The position numbers and the translations under genes were made by a program. Under the pieces are notes generated by a model. The model was not told the origin of the DNA. It did no database searches and worked only from the letters and a program-made list of their open reading frames with translations. Shown one piece after another: positions 43,590 through 50,821 of a stretch of DNA of 64,000 nucleotides. Numbering within the stretch: position 1 is the stretch's first letter; every line of letters begins with the position of its first letter. Source of the DNA: Pedobacter chitinilyticus (lineage in GTDB: Bacteria > Bacteroidota > Bacteroidia > Sphingobacteriales > Sphingobacteriaceae); the NCBI RefSeq assembly GCF_003313385.1, contig NZ_QMHN01000003.1, positions 411,086-475,085 on the forward strand, read 5' to 3'.

Positions 43590-44819
43590 ATGAACCCGTA
43601 TCAGAAAAAGCTTCGTTGGAAATTATTTTTATTGGTATTTGCAGGCGTGATTGGTTTTGCATCCGTAGCTTACACCAATTTTTTTGTGCAAAAAATGGAG
43701 CGGGAAGAAGGAACGCAGTTTTTGCTTTGGATTAAAGTAGCAGAGCAAAGAATGAAAATGTACGACAACGAACAGTTGACCGACGTTTTTGAAACCATTA
43801 AAAAGAACAATAAAATGGATGTAATCATCACCAGAATAGATGGTTCCATTTATTTGTGGGATGGGTTGGATACCACCAAAACCTTATATCCCGATAACAA
43901 ATCGAAGCATTACGACACCGTATATTTTGCCAAGCAGCTACAGAAAATGAAGGAGCAGCATAAGCCGGCCAAAATGAAGGGTATTAATGAAGAGGAGCTT
44001 ATTGCCTACTATAAAGATTCGAACATTTTGACACAGTTAAGGTATTTCCCTTACATCCAATTGGGCGTAATTGCACTTTTCTTAATTACCGCTTATGTGG
44101 GTTTTAGTGCTGCAAGAAAAGCAGAGCGAGATCAGGAGTTTGTGGGGATGGCCAAAGAAACGGCCCATCAATTAGGGACACCGATATCATCACTAATGGC
44201 TTGGGTAGAATTGATTAAAACCCGGTTCGATGCCGAAGAAGATCCGCTGGTGGCTGAGATGGAAAATGATATTCAGCGGTTAGAAATCATTGCGGATCGG
44301 TTCTCTAAAATTGGCTCAATGCCCATATTGGAAGACCATGTCGTTTACATCATCATCAATAATTTTGTACAGTATTTTAGGGTTCGTGCTTCAGATAAAA
44401 TCAATTTTGTAATTACTGGAGACACCCAGGTAAGGGCAATGTTATCAGCGCCGTTGTTTGATTGGGTGATAGAGAATCTACTCAAAAATGCGGTAAATGC
44501 CATAGATAATGATGGCACAATTACCATCAACATCATCGAAAACCTAGCAAAAGAAGAAGTGTTGATTGATGTCACAGATACTGGAAAGGGTATTCCCCGC
44601 TCTAAATTTGATACCGTATTTCAGCCAGGTTACACCACTAGAAAAAGAGGTTGGGGTTTGGGTTTAACCTTAACTAAGAGAATTGTGGAGAATTATCACA
44701 AAGGACAAATCTTTGTGAAAGACTCCGAGCTTGGAAAGGGAACAACCTTCAGAATTGTTTTAAAAAGTAGTATTACATATGAACCGACCACAAACCGAGG
44801 ATTATCCCCAATGGTATAG
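43590..44819 (+). CDS. sensor histidine kinase with HQLGTP-type H box
   Basis: The roughly 409-residue kinase has two membrane helices (LFLLVFAGVIGFASVAYTNF near residue 12 and YIQLGVIALFLITAYVGFSA near residue 155) around a periplasmic sensor of about 120 residues. The phospho-His lies in ETAHQLGTPISSLMAW, which differs from the common HELRTP box. HATPase motifs follow: LLKNAVNAI, DTGKGIP and GWGLGLTLTKRI. No partner regulator is adjacent. ATG 43590 is preferred to a TTG at 43578. Its end overlaps the DinB gene by 41 bases, so those two are cotranscribed. Confidence 0.9.
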   Translation: MNPYQKKLRWKLFLLVFAGVIGFASVAYTNFFVQKMEREEGTQFLLWIKVAEQRMKMYDNEQLTDVFETIKKNNKMDVIITRIDGSIYLWDGLDTTKTLYPDNKSKHYDTVYFAKQLQKMKEQHKPAKMKGINEEELIAYYKDSNILTQLRYFPYIQLGVIALFLITAYVGFSAARKAERDQEFVGMAKETAHQLGTPISSLMAWVELIKTRFDAEEDPLVAEMENDIQRLEIIADRFSKIGSMPILEDHVVYIIINNFVQYFRVRASDKINFVITGDTQVRAMLSAPLFDWVIENLLKNAVNAIDNDGTITINIIENLAKEEVLIDVTDTGKGIPRSKFDTVFQPGYTTRKRGWGLGLTLTKRIVENYHKGQIFVKDSELGKGTTFRIVLKSSITYEPTTNRGLSPMV

Positions 44820-45282
44820 CGGATATATCAATCTTGTTGATGGAGATGTGCTGGAAATCCTAAGCACACAAGCCGAAGCCTTTGCACAATTTGTGACAAG
44901 CAATGCCGATAAGGCCGACTATGCTTATGCGCCAGGCAAATGGACCATTAAAGAAATGTTTGGCCATATTATAGATACCGAGCGCATTATGGTTTTCCGC
45001 TTAACCTGTTTTGCAAGGGGAGAGAAAGCAGCTATTCCTGGCTTTGATGAGGATCAATATGTGATCAACGCTCACTTTAAAGATCGCAGTCTAGAAAGTT
45101 TATGCGAGGAATTTGTTTCGTTAAGGAAGTCAAACCTGTTTTTACTAAAATCTCTTAACGAAGAGGAATTGAACAGGTTTGGTAATGCCAATGGCAATGA
45201 GATTTCGGTAAGAGCATTGGTTTTTATTCTCGCTGGGCATGTCATGCACCATCAAAAGGTGATTGTAGAGAGATATTTGTAA
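44779..45282 (+). CDS. DinB-family protein
   Basis: The 167-residue protein fits the DinB/YfiT-like four-helix fold. Putative metal-binding histidines occur in FGHIIDTE near residue 64 and in GHVMHHQKV near the C-terminus (residues about 153-157). W-T-I-K-E-M-F before the first His is typical. Family members include metal-dependent thiol transferases and hydrolases and the substrate here is unknown. It overlaps the kinase gene upstream by 41 bases in another frame, implying translational coupling. Confidence 0.88.
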   Translation: MNRPQTEDYPQWYSGYINLVDGDVLEILSTQAEAFAQFVTSNADKADYAYAPGKWTIKEMFGHIIDTERIMVFRLTCFARGEKAAIPGFDEDQYVINAHFKDRSLESLCEEFVSLRKSNLFLLKSLNEEELNRFGNANGNEISVRALVFILAGHVMHHQKVIVERYL

Positions 45283-45343
45283 AGGATGTTGTTGTAAGGT
45301 TTAAAGGTTGTAATGCTGGAAATTATAAAATCACAATCTTAAC

Positions 45344-45373
45344 TTGTACAACTGACTTTTGAGTTTATTTTTG
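45344..45373 (+). promoter_or_regulatory. Bacteroidetes-type promoter of the thioesterase gene
   Basis: TTG at 45344-45346 and TATTTTTG at 45366-45373 with a 19-base gap match the consensus, 17 bases before the ATG. Confidence 0.6.
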
Positions 45374-45390
45374 ACGTTTAACTTAAACAC

Positions 45391-45819
45391 ATGATTTGGT
45401 TTAAAGAATTTACACCCGAAATGTTGAATAGTCGTCCTAAAAATCATATAGGCGCATTGTTGGGGATAGAGTTTACGGAAGTTGGCGAAGATTATCTGGT
45501 TGCTACCATGCCTGTTGATGAACGTACCCATCAACCTGCGGGCATTTTGCATGGAGGTGCGTCTGTGGTGTTGGCTGAAACCTTGGGAAGTATTGCTTCT
45601 TATATGTGTATTGATCCCAATAAACAGATTGCCGTAGGTTTGGAAGTCAATGCCAACCATATTAGACCAGTAAGTTCTGGTTTTGTAAAAGGAGTTTGTA
45701 AGCCCCTACATATCGGCGGGAAAACCCATCTGTGGGAAATAAAACTATATACGGATAAAGGAAAAATGAATTGTGTAAGCCGTCTAACCGTCGCTATTTT
45801 GCCCAAGCCCCAAGCCTAA
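45391..45819 (+). CDS. hotdog-fold acyl-CoA thioesterase (PaaI/YdiI type)
   Basis: The 142-residue protein has the hotdog thioesterase core: NHIGALLGIEFTEVGEDYLV, the catalytic region AGILHGGASVVLAETLGS with the conserved HGG and downstream Glu, and GLEVNANHIRPVSSGFVKG. It hydrolyses acyl- or aroyl-CoA thioesters; in relatives the 1,4-dihydroxy-2-naphthoyl-CoA substrate of menaquinone synthesis is common, but here that is only a possibility. It has its own promoter and is followed by the topoisomerase gene. Confidence 0.9.
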   Translation: MIWFKEFTPEMLNSRPKNHIGALLGIEFTEVGEDYLVATMPVDERTHQPAGILHGGASVVLAETLGSIASYMCIDPNKQIAVGLEVNANHIRPVSSGFVKGVCKPLHIGGKTHLWEIKLYTDKGKMNCVSRLTVAILPKPQA

Positions 45820-45866
45820 CTCAAACTATTTCATCTCCCTTTTTGTTGTTGCCATAAATTGTAATT

Positions 45867-46916
45867 ATGGTAAGCACCGTCGATGTCATCAATGATAGCC
45901 ATTTAGTTTTTGTAAGCCCCGAAAAAGGAGGGATCTATCGGAAGGGAAAGCCTGGAAAATTCAATTATGAAGATGATAAAGGCCATAAAATAACCGATAG
46001 CATTACTTTAGAACGTATTCAAAAGCTCGTGTTGCCTCCTGCGTGGACAGAGGTTTGGATTTCGCCAAGAAAGAATGGCTATCTGCAAGCCATTGGCACT
46101 GACGTAGCAGGTAGGAAGCAATATCGTTATCACCCAGATTGGGTAAACAGACGTTCGGATCAAAAATATTTTAGGCTCTTAGAGTTTGGAAAGGCTTTAC
46201 CGAAAGCGCGTAAACAGGTAGAAAAAGATTTGCGAAGAAAAAATCTGGATGATAGAAAGGTACTAGCGATTTGTGTGGCTGTATTGCAAGATACTTTGAT
46301 AAGAATAGGAACAGTGGCTTATGAAAGAAGCTACAATAGCTATGGCTTAAGTACCTTGAAGGATAAGCATGTTAAGCAAAAAAATAACGGAACTTTCTTG
46401 TGTTTTGTAGGAAAGAAAGGTGTGAAGCAAGAAGTACGTTTAACAGATAAACGACTAATTAAGCTAGTGAAGCGTTGTAAGGATATTCCAGGACAAGATC
46501 TATTTCAGTTTTACACGGAAGATGATCAAAGAAAGGCCGTAGATTCTGGAATGATCAATCAATACATCAGAGAAATAACCGAAGACGATTTTACCGCAAA
46601 AGATTTTAGAACATGGGGCGGAACATTGGAAGCGATGCGGCAATTGGCCATTTGCACCAACCAAAATCCAGAAGTTTCCGCTAAAAAACTGGTAGTAACC
46701 GCCTTGGATTGTGTAGCAGCTAAACTTGGAAATACAAGGGCGGTTTGTAAGAGTGCTTATGTTTATCCAATTTTATTAGAAGCCTTTGAGGCAGGAGATT
46801 TGCAGCGTTACCTGAAACGAATTGCTTTAGACGAAAAAGACGAGAAAAAGGCTTTGAAAAATGATGAAACAGTACTCATCCAATTTCTTAAAGCGGTTAA
46901 ACGGAAGAAAAAATAG
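45867..46916 (+). CDS. DNA topoisomerase IB
   Basis: The 349-residue enzyme relaxes supercoils by a 3'-phosphotyrosyl intermediate. Family features are the N-domain LPPAWTEVWISPRKNGYLQA with GRKQYRYHPDW, the catalytic core ERSYNSYGLSTLKDKHV, FRTWGGTLEA with an active-site Arg, and the Tyr in CKSAYVYPILLEAF near residue 298. The size matches the small poxvirus-like bacterial IB family. It is a stand-alone gene followed by a strong hairpin. Confidence 0.94.
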   Translation: MVSTVDVINDSHLVFVSPEKGGIYRKGKPGKFNYEDDKGHKITDSITLERIQKLVLPPAWTEVWISPRKNGYLQAIGTDVAGRKQYRYHPDWVNRRSDQKYFRLLEFGKALPKARKQVEKDLRRKNLDDRKVLAICVAVLQDTLIRIGTVAYERSYNSYGLSTLKDKHVKQKNNGTFLCFVGKKGVKQEVRLTDKRLIKLVKRCKDIPGQDLFQFYTEDDQRKAVDSGMINQYIREITEDDFTAKDFRTWGGTLEAMRQLAICTNQNPEVSAKKLVVTALDCVAAKLGNTRAVCKSAYVYPILLEAFEAGDLQRYLKRIALDEKDEKKALKNDETVLIQFLKAVKRKKK

Positions 46917-46927
46917 CCCCAAATAAA

Positions 46928-46960
46928 AAACTTACGAAGTTTTCAAAACTTCGTAAGTTT
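46928..46960. terminator. terminator, CTTACGAAG hairpin family
   Basis: AAACTTACGAAGTTT and AAACTTCGTAAGTTT form a perfect 15-bp stem with a 3-base loop between convergent genes. The core matches the hairpin at 28086. Confidence 0.9.
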
Positions 46961-47000
46961 AATTCATAGCACTTTCAAAGAGGATGATTTAATAAAAGCT

Positions 47001-47360
47001 TTATGGTTGTTGGTCAAGCCACTTTTTCTCAATCACGTAAGACGTAATCAAGCCTAATCCTCCAAAAATGAAGATACTTCCAAAATAAAGGGCTACGGCT
47101 TGTCCTTCTTCACCATTGGTCATTTCGGAACCAAAAACTCCCCTAACCGTAAATAATGCTACCAATAACCCTAAACCCACGCCCACCATCAGCAAGCCAA
47201 ATTTTAAACTTAAAAAGGGTTTTGGTGTCGATTTTCGAGCCCCTGGATCAAATCCTCTTTCTATCATGGCCATCTTTTCTTTATTTAGAAAGTATCTGAT
47301 GCCAAAAACCAATGCAAATGCACCAGCAAACAATACTATCGGTACTAATTCTCCTATCAT
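47001..47360 (-). CDS. DUF6249 small membrane protein
   Basis: The 119-residue protein starts MIGELVPIVLFAGAFALVFG with a first membrane helix, then a cytoplasmic MAMIERGFDPG motif that is characteristic of DUF6249, and two more helices (LKFGLLMVGVGLGLLVALF and GSIFIFGGLGLITSYVI). I chose ATG 47360; the open frame extends to 47507 but the added residues are not family-like and overlap the Crp gene. Function unknown. It is convergent to the topoisomerase gene. Confidence 0.82.
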   Translation of the reverse strand: MIGELVPIVLFAGAFALVFGIRYFLNKEKMAMIERGFDPGARKSTPKPFLSLKFGLLMVGVGLGLLVALFTVRGVFGSEMTNGEEGQAVALYFGSIFIFGGLGLITSYVIEKKWLDQQP

Positions 47361-47465
47361 GGTATTATCATTTTTTGTTAAACATTCAATTGTTGCGAAC
47401 CGTGTTCTGTGGTTTATGACAACAGCAAAAAAAAATAGGTTACACTCTCGGCAAAAAAAATTAAA

Positions 47466-48053
47466 TTGGCGTATAAAGTAACCACGTTGAATACCATCTC
47501 CAATCAAATTGACTCGATTTTACCTCTGCCAGCGGTGGAGAAGGAGCTACTTTTGTCGCGCTTGCAACGTATAGAAGTGGCAAAGGGTAAGCTCATTATC
47601 TCTGCTGGAAAAATTGGACATCATGTTTACTTTATAGAAGGAGGCCTTGCTCGGGCATTTTGCGAAAACCAGCGCGGACAAACCACCATTTGGTTTGGAC
47701 AAGAAGGCGATGTCATGCTTTCTTATTTGAGCTTTTTTAAGGATCAACCTGGTTACGAGAGCATAGAACTGCTTGAAAATGCAGTGCTTTATCGCATTTC
47801 GAGTAAAGACCTGCAAGAGCTATACCGTCAACATATTCATATTGCCAACTGGGGCAGGAAATTTGCCGAATACGAATTGCTGAAGGCGGAGCAGCGTTTC
47901 ATGGACTTACAGTTTAAAACGGCAACAGAGCGTTACCAGGATTTACTGGTCAATTCGCCAGCAATATTAAAACGGGTGCAGTTGGGCTACATTGCTTCAT
48001 ATTTGGGCATTACACAAGTATCGCTGAGCAGAATCAGAGCCGCCATAAAGTAG
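47466..48053 (+). CDS. Crp/Fnr-family transcription regulator (TTG start)
   Basis: The 195-residue protein has a cyclic-nucleotide-binding-like domain (residues 20-115, with GKLIISAGKIGHHVYFIEGG and VMLSYLSFF) and a C-terminal winged helix with LGYIASYLGITQVSLSRIR. There is no in-frame ATG before residue 80, so translation must start at TTG 47466 or TTG 47487. Conserved cAMP-binding residues are not evident, so the ligand is unknown. It is divergent from the DUF6249 gene with about 105 bases between and could regulate it. Confidence 0.88.
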   Translation: MAYKVTTLNTISNQIDSILPLPAVEKELLLSRLQRIEVAKGKLIISAGKIGHHVYFIEGGLARAFCENQRGQTTIWFGQEGDVMLSYLSFFKDQPGYESIELLENAVLYRISSKDLQELYRQHIHIANWGRKFAEYELLKAEQRFMDLQFKTATERYQDLLVNSPAILKRVQLGYIASYLGITQVSLSRIRAAIK

Positions 48054-48071
48054 TTTTTGCTTTTTATGTTT

Positions 48072-48110
48072 GTCATTCCAACGATAGGAGGAATCTCTAA
48101 GTATTTCTAG
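48072..48110. repeat. dispersed repeat, CGATAGGAGGAATCTC type
   Basis: GTCATTCCAACGATAGGAGG followed by AATCTCTAAGTATTTCTAG resembles the ACGATAGGAGAGATCTAG segment at 56959, which ends a larger repeat. The rest of the 224-base gap before the exporter gene holds an odd CT-rich stretch near 48155-48175 and no gene. Confidence 0.55.
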
Positions 48111-48277
48111 TGGCGGTTAAATGTCATTGACGTTATTTATTGTGATGAAAATCCTCCCTCAACTCCCTCATGGCGAAGGGCTGTCAGTAGAAAAAACCTG
48201 TTTATTGTTTGATTTTTTATCATTTGTTAAAAAAAATGAACGCTAAACGATGGATTTTTGTAGGAAATTAGAAAATC

Positions 48278-48604
48278 ATGAATTGGATATATCTTATTGT
48301 CGCAGGCTTATTTGAAGTAGCCTTCGCTTCCTGTTTAGGAAAGGTGAAAGAAACCAGCGGTGCTGAAGCGGCTTGGTGGTTTGCTGGCTTCTTGGTGTCG
48401 TTAACCATTAGTATGCTATTACTCATTAAGGCTACCCAAACATTGCCTATTGGCACTGCTTATGCCGTTTGGACGGGTATTGGTGCCGTTGGTACGGTAT
48501 TAATGGGAATTTTCTTTTTTAAGGATCCTGCGAGCTTTTGGCGGATCTTCTTTATCATCACCTTAGTAGGTTCCATTATTGGTTTGAAAGCCGTCTCACA
48601 TTAA
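48278..48604 (+). CDS. sugE: SMR-family exporter, SugE/Gdx type
   Basis: The 108-residue protein has four membrane helices typical of small multidrug resistance proteins. The essential membrane Glu is in GLFEVAFASCLGK near residue 13, and the motif LPIGTAYAVWTGIGAVGT in helix 3 is the SMR signature. SugE/Gdx members export guanidinium by proton exchange; EmrE-type members export quaternary amines, and I cannot separate the two firmly here. I see no guanidine riboswitch upstream. It is a single gene flanked by repeat elements. Confidence 0.9.
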   Translation: MNWIYLIVAGLFEVAFASCLGKVKETSGAEAAWWFAGFLVSLTISMLLLIKATQTLPIGTAYAVWTGIGAVGTVLMGIFFFKDPASFWRIFFIITLVGSIIGLKAVSH

Positions 48605-48627
48605 TTTGTTTAATCGTTTAAATCGTC

Positions 48628-48673
48628 AAATTGGTTAATCGGTGTCCCAAACAGTTAACCGATTAACCAATTT
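48628..48673. repeat. perfect 16-bp inverted repeat
   Basis: AAATTGGTTAATCGGT at 48628-48643 is exactly inverted at 48658-48673 across a 14-base loop. It belongs to the same family as the imperfect copy at 2539. It lies between the SMR exporter and the sigma factor gene. Confidence 0.88.
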
Positions 48674-48758
48674 CAATCAATAACCAAATCTACAATTAGC
48701 CAAAAAAGATGTAATTTGCTGTAACCTGATGTGAAAACCTCGCGTCATAAGGTTGACT

Positions 48759-49340
48759 ATGCAACAAGTAGAAACAGATTTAGACCTTATCAACTCCATT
48801 TTGGTTGGCGATACGGGCAATTATGCCTTGTTGGTAAAGCGTCATCAACGTTTTGTTTTTACCCTTGCACTGCGCTTTGCCAAAAATAGGGAGGATGCGG
48901 AGGAAATTGCACAAGATTGTTTCATAAAAGCTTATAAGGCCCTCGGAACTTTCAAGCAAACCTCAAAATTCTCTACTTGGCTGTACACCATTACCTATAC
49001 TACGGCAATGACTTATCTGCGGAAGAAGAAATTAAATTCGAGCTCCATTGATGATGAAGAACATGTTTTGGAATTGGCCAATAAGGATAGTTCTTTTGAT
49101 GCCGATGCTGTAGAGAAGAAATCGACATATAGATATTTGAACGAAGCGATAGAAATGTTGCTGCCAGATGATGCCGCAATTATTACCTTGTTTTATAAAG
49201 GCGAGCAAAGTTTGGAAGAAATAGGGCAGGCGCTGGCAATGGACCCAAACACTGTTAAGGTAAAATTGCATAGGGCGAGACATAGATTAAAAGAAAAATT
49301 ACAGTTTTTGTTAAAAGAAGAAGTAAAGGAGTTGATATGA
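48759..49340 (+). CDS. ECF-type RNA polymerase sigma factor
   Basis: The roughly 193-residue sigma-70 relative has region 2 (RFAKNREDAEEIAQDCFIKA, FSTWLYTITYTTAMTYLRKK) and region 4 (SLEEIGQALAMDPNTVKVKL) separated by an acidic linker. It directs RNA polymerase to a specific regulon. ATG 48759 is preferred to a TTG two codons upstream. Its stop overlaps the next gene's start in ATGA, a classic sigma/anti-sigma arrangement. No iron-stress FecR-like gene is nearby. Confidence 0.94.
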   Translation: MQQVETDLDLINSILVGDTGNYALLVKRHQRFVFTLALRFAKNREDAEEIAQDCFIKAYKALGTFKQTSKFSTWLYTITYTTAMTYLRKKKLNSSSIDDEEHVLELANKDSSFDADAVEKKSTYRYLNEAIEMLLPDDAAIITLFYKGEQSLEEIGQALAMDPNTVKVKLHRARHRLKEKLQFLLKEEVKELI

Positions 49341-49837
49341 CAAAGCAAGAAGAACAACTTTGGAACTACATTGATGGCTTTTGTAACGATAAAGAAAAAG
49401 TAGAGATAGAAGCAAAATTGGCAACAGATGCGGAATTGCGACTGCTTTACACGCAGCTGTTGGAAATTAACAAGCAGCTGGCCACTCATGTAGAAATAGA
49501 TGAACCTTCGATGGCTTTTACACGCAAGGTGATGGACCAGGTGCAGCATGAAATGGTGCCCGTAGCTTTAAAAACCAAAGTAGATCACCGTATTATTTAT
49601 GCTATTGGTGGTTTTTTTGCGATGATCCTATTGGGTGTTGTAGGCTATGCTTTCGCAACAGCAGATTTTGGCCAAGTAAAACTGCCAGCGTTTGGCTTGG
49701 ACAGGGAAATTGAACAGCTCGTTAGTCCAACGGTATTGAGAAGCTTCTTTTTTATCAACGCTGTACTGTTGCTGATTTATTTAGATAGTTTCATTAGAAA
49801 AGGAAATAGAAAAGCACAAAAAAAGGGAGAACTTTAA
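49337..49837 (+). CDS. probable membrane anti-sigma factor
   Basis: The 166-residue protein has a cytoplasmic N-terminal part (MTKQEEQLWNYIDGF, about residues 1-90) with no clear zinc motif, and two membrane helices (AIGGFFAMILLGVVGYAFA and LRSFFFINAVLLLIYLDSF). It overlaps the ECF gene by 4 bases (ATGA), the usual place for an anti-sigma factor; the assignment rests on this context. The stop codon lies inside the terminator hairpin loop. Confidence 0.75.
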   Translation: MTKQEEQLWNYIDGFCNDKEKVEIEAKLATDAELRLLYTQLLEINKQLATHVEIDEPSMAFTRKVMDQVQHEMVPVALKTKVDHRIIYAIGGFFAMILLGVVGYAFATADFGQVKLPAFGLDREIEQLVSPTVLRSFFFINAVLLLIYLDSFIRKGNRKAQKKGEL

Positions 49838-49850
49838 TTCTCCCTTTTTT
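49819..49850 (+). terminator. terminator overlapping the anti-sigma stop codon
   Basis: AAAAAAGGGAGAA and TTCTCCCTTTTTT form a perfect 13-bp stem; the 6-base loop contains the TAA stop. The hairpin is followed by more T residues. Confidence 0.9.
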
Positions 49851-49868
49851 ATTTGTTGATTAAATAAC

Positions 49869-50438
49869 TTATTTCTTAAACCCTATAGGTAAAAAAACTT
49901 GTGTGTTGTCCCAAGCCATTACCAAGTTTGCACCCTCTGGCGCATCAATAAAAGTAATGGAGAATGCTTCAACGCTTTTCTCGATTTTGTTCACCACTAC
50001 GTCCGTTCTCAGCACATCTTTTTGTTCATCATAAGAAAAGGCACCCCATTTATCATTTTGCTTATTGATGATAATGGTCCATTTATCCTTACTAGGAATT
50101 GCAAAAAGGCTATACCTGCCAGCTTTAATTTTTTTGCCGGCAATGGTTACGGCTTTAAAAAACTGAATCTCTGTATTTTCATTAGCCCCTAAACGCCAAA
50201 CTTTGTCGAATTGCTCTAATACGCCAAAAATCTCTCGCCCTTTTTTCTGTGGACGAGAATATAGCACCCGCATTACAGGTTCTATAGGCTCTTTAGACTT
50301 AGTGGTGTTTAATGGATAATACACCACATCTAAAGGGCTGGTGTCTACCTTTGGGAAAGTAACACCTGTAGTTACGTTTTGTGCATTTACAGCCAGCGCT
50401 CCTGCTAAAAGGAACATCAATAAGCCTAATTTTTTCAT
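49869..50438 (-). CDS. DUF2911 secreted protein
   Basis: The 189-residue protein has a signal peptide (MKKLGLLMFLLAGALAVNAQ). The mature domain matches DUF2911: YSRPQKKGREIFG, WRLGANENTEIQFF, AGRYSLFAIPSKDKWTIIIN and the end NLVMAWDNTQVFLP. It is a small beta-rich domain of unknown function common in Bacteroidetes. The start at ATG 50438 is preferred to a TTG at 50441. It is convergent to the anti-sigma gene. Confidence 0.88.
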   Translation of the reverse strand: MKKLGLLMFLLAGALAVNAQNVTTGVTFPKVDTSPLDVVYYPLNTTKSKEPIEPVMRVLYSRPQKKGREIFGVLEQFDKVWRLGANENTEIQFFKAVTIAGKKIKAGRYSLFAIPSKDKWTIIINKQNDKWGAFSYDEQKDVLRTDVVVNKIEKSVEAFSITFIDAPEGANLVMAWDNTQVFLPIGFKK

Positions 50439-50500
50439 CAAAATATTGTTGTTGGTTGTTTATCTTGATTGATAGCTTGCAGACAGTAAGCGTTAGAAAC

Positions 50501-50683
50501 TTAGTATTCTCTTCCTTTAACGATTTTGTTCAAGAAAACACCACCGAAAATTAAGCCGATGATCGCTGCTAGAAAAAGATAACCAATGTGTGTGGTAACG
50601 GCAGAAAAAGCAAGTACAAATGCCACCATACCAATTACATACCAAACCCAATCAAAATTGTTTTTATTTTCTGAATTGCTCAT
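50501..50683 (-). CDS. small two-helix membrane protein
   Basis: About 60 residues: an Asn-rich polar start (MSNSENKNNFD), then VWYVIGMVAFVLAFSAV and IGYLFLAAIIGLIFGGVFL, two membrane helices, and a basic tail NKIVKGREY. I chose ATG 50683 because a TAnnTTTG element lies just upstream; a longer frame to 50767 would add residues that include this promoter. Function unknown; it follows the GH9-NodB gene's reverse strand region with no operon partner. Confidence 0.72.
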   Translation of the reverse strand: MSNSENKNNFDWVWYVIGMVAFVLAFSAVTTHIGYLFLAAIIGLIFGGVFLNKIVKGREY

Positions 50684-50700
50684 GTTTAAAACTTTTGCCG

Positions 50701-50708
50701 CAAAGTTA
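50701..50708 (-). promoter_or_regulatory. -7 promoter element of the small membrane protein
   Basis: TAACTTTG on the minus strand matches TAnnTTTG and lies 17 bases upstream of the start codon. A TTG (50728-50726) is 17 bases further up, slightly short of the usual 19-20. Confidence 0.5.
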
Positions 50709-50821
50709 GTTATTTCAATGAAAAACAACACATTTGTTTGAACAAAATAAAGCCCCAACAAGCTCATTCGATAATTAGTTCATTCACCAATTCACTAATG
50801 ATCGCATTGGTTCACCTTCAC

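Noticed and set aside
47361..47507. N-terminal extension of the DUF6249 protein
   Set aside because: The added residues are not hydrophobic in the family pattern and overlap the start of the Crp gene; MIGELVP at 47360 is the natural start.
48054..48277. Guanidine (ykkC-type) riboswitch upstream of the SMR exporter
   Set aside because: I could not find the conserved ykkC loops; the gap contains dispersed repeat sequence.
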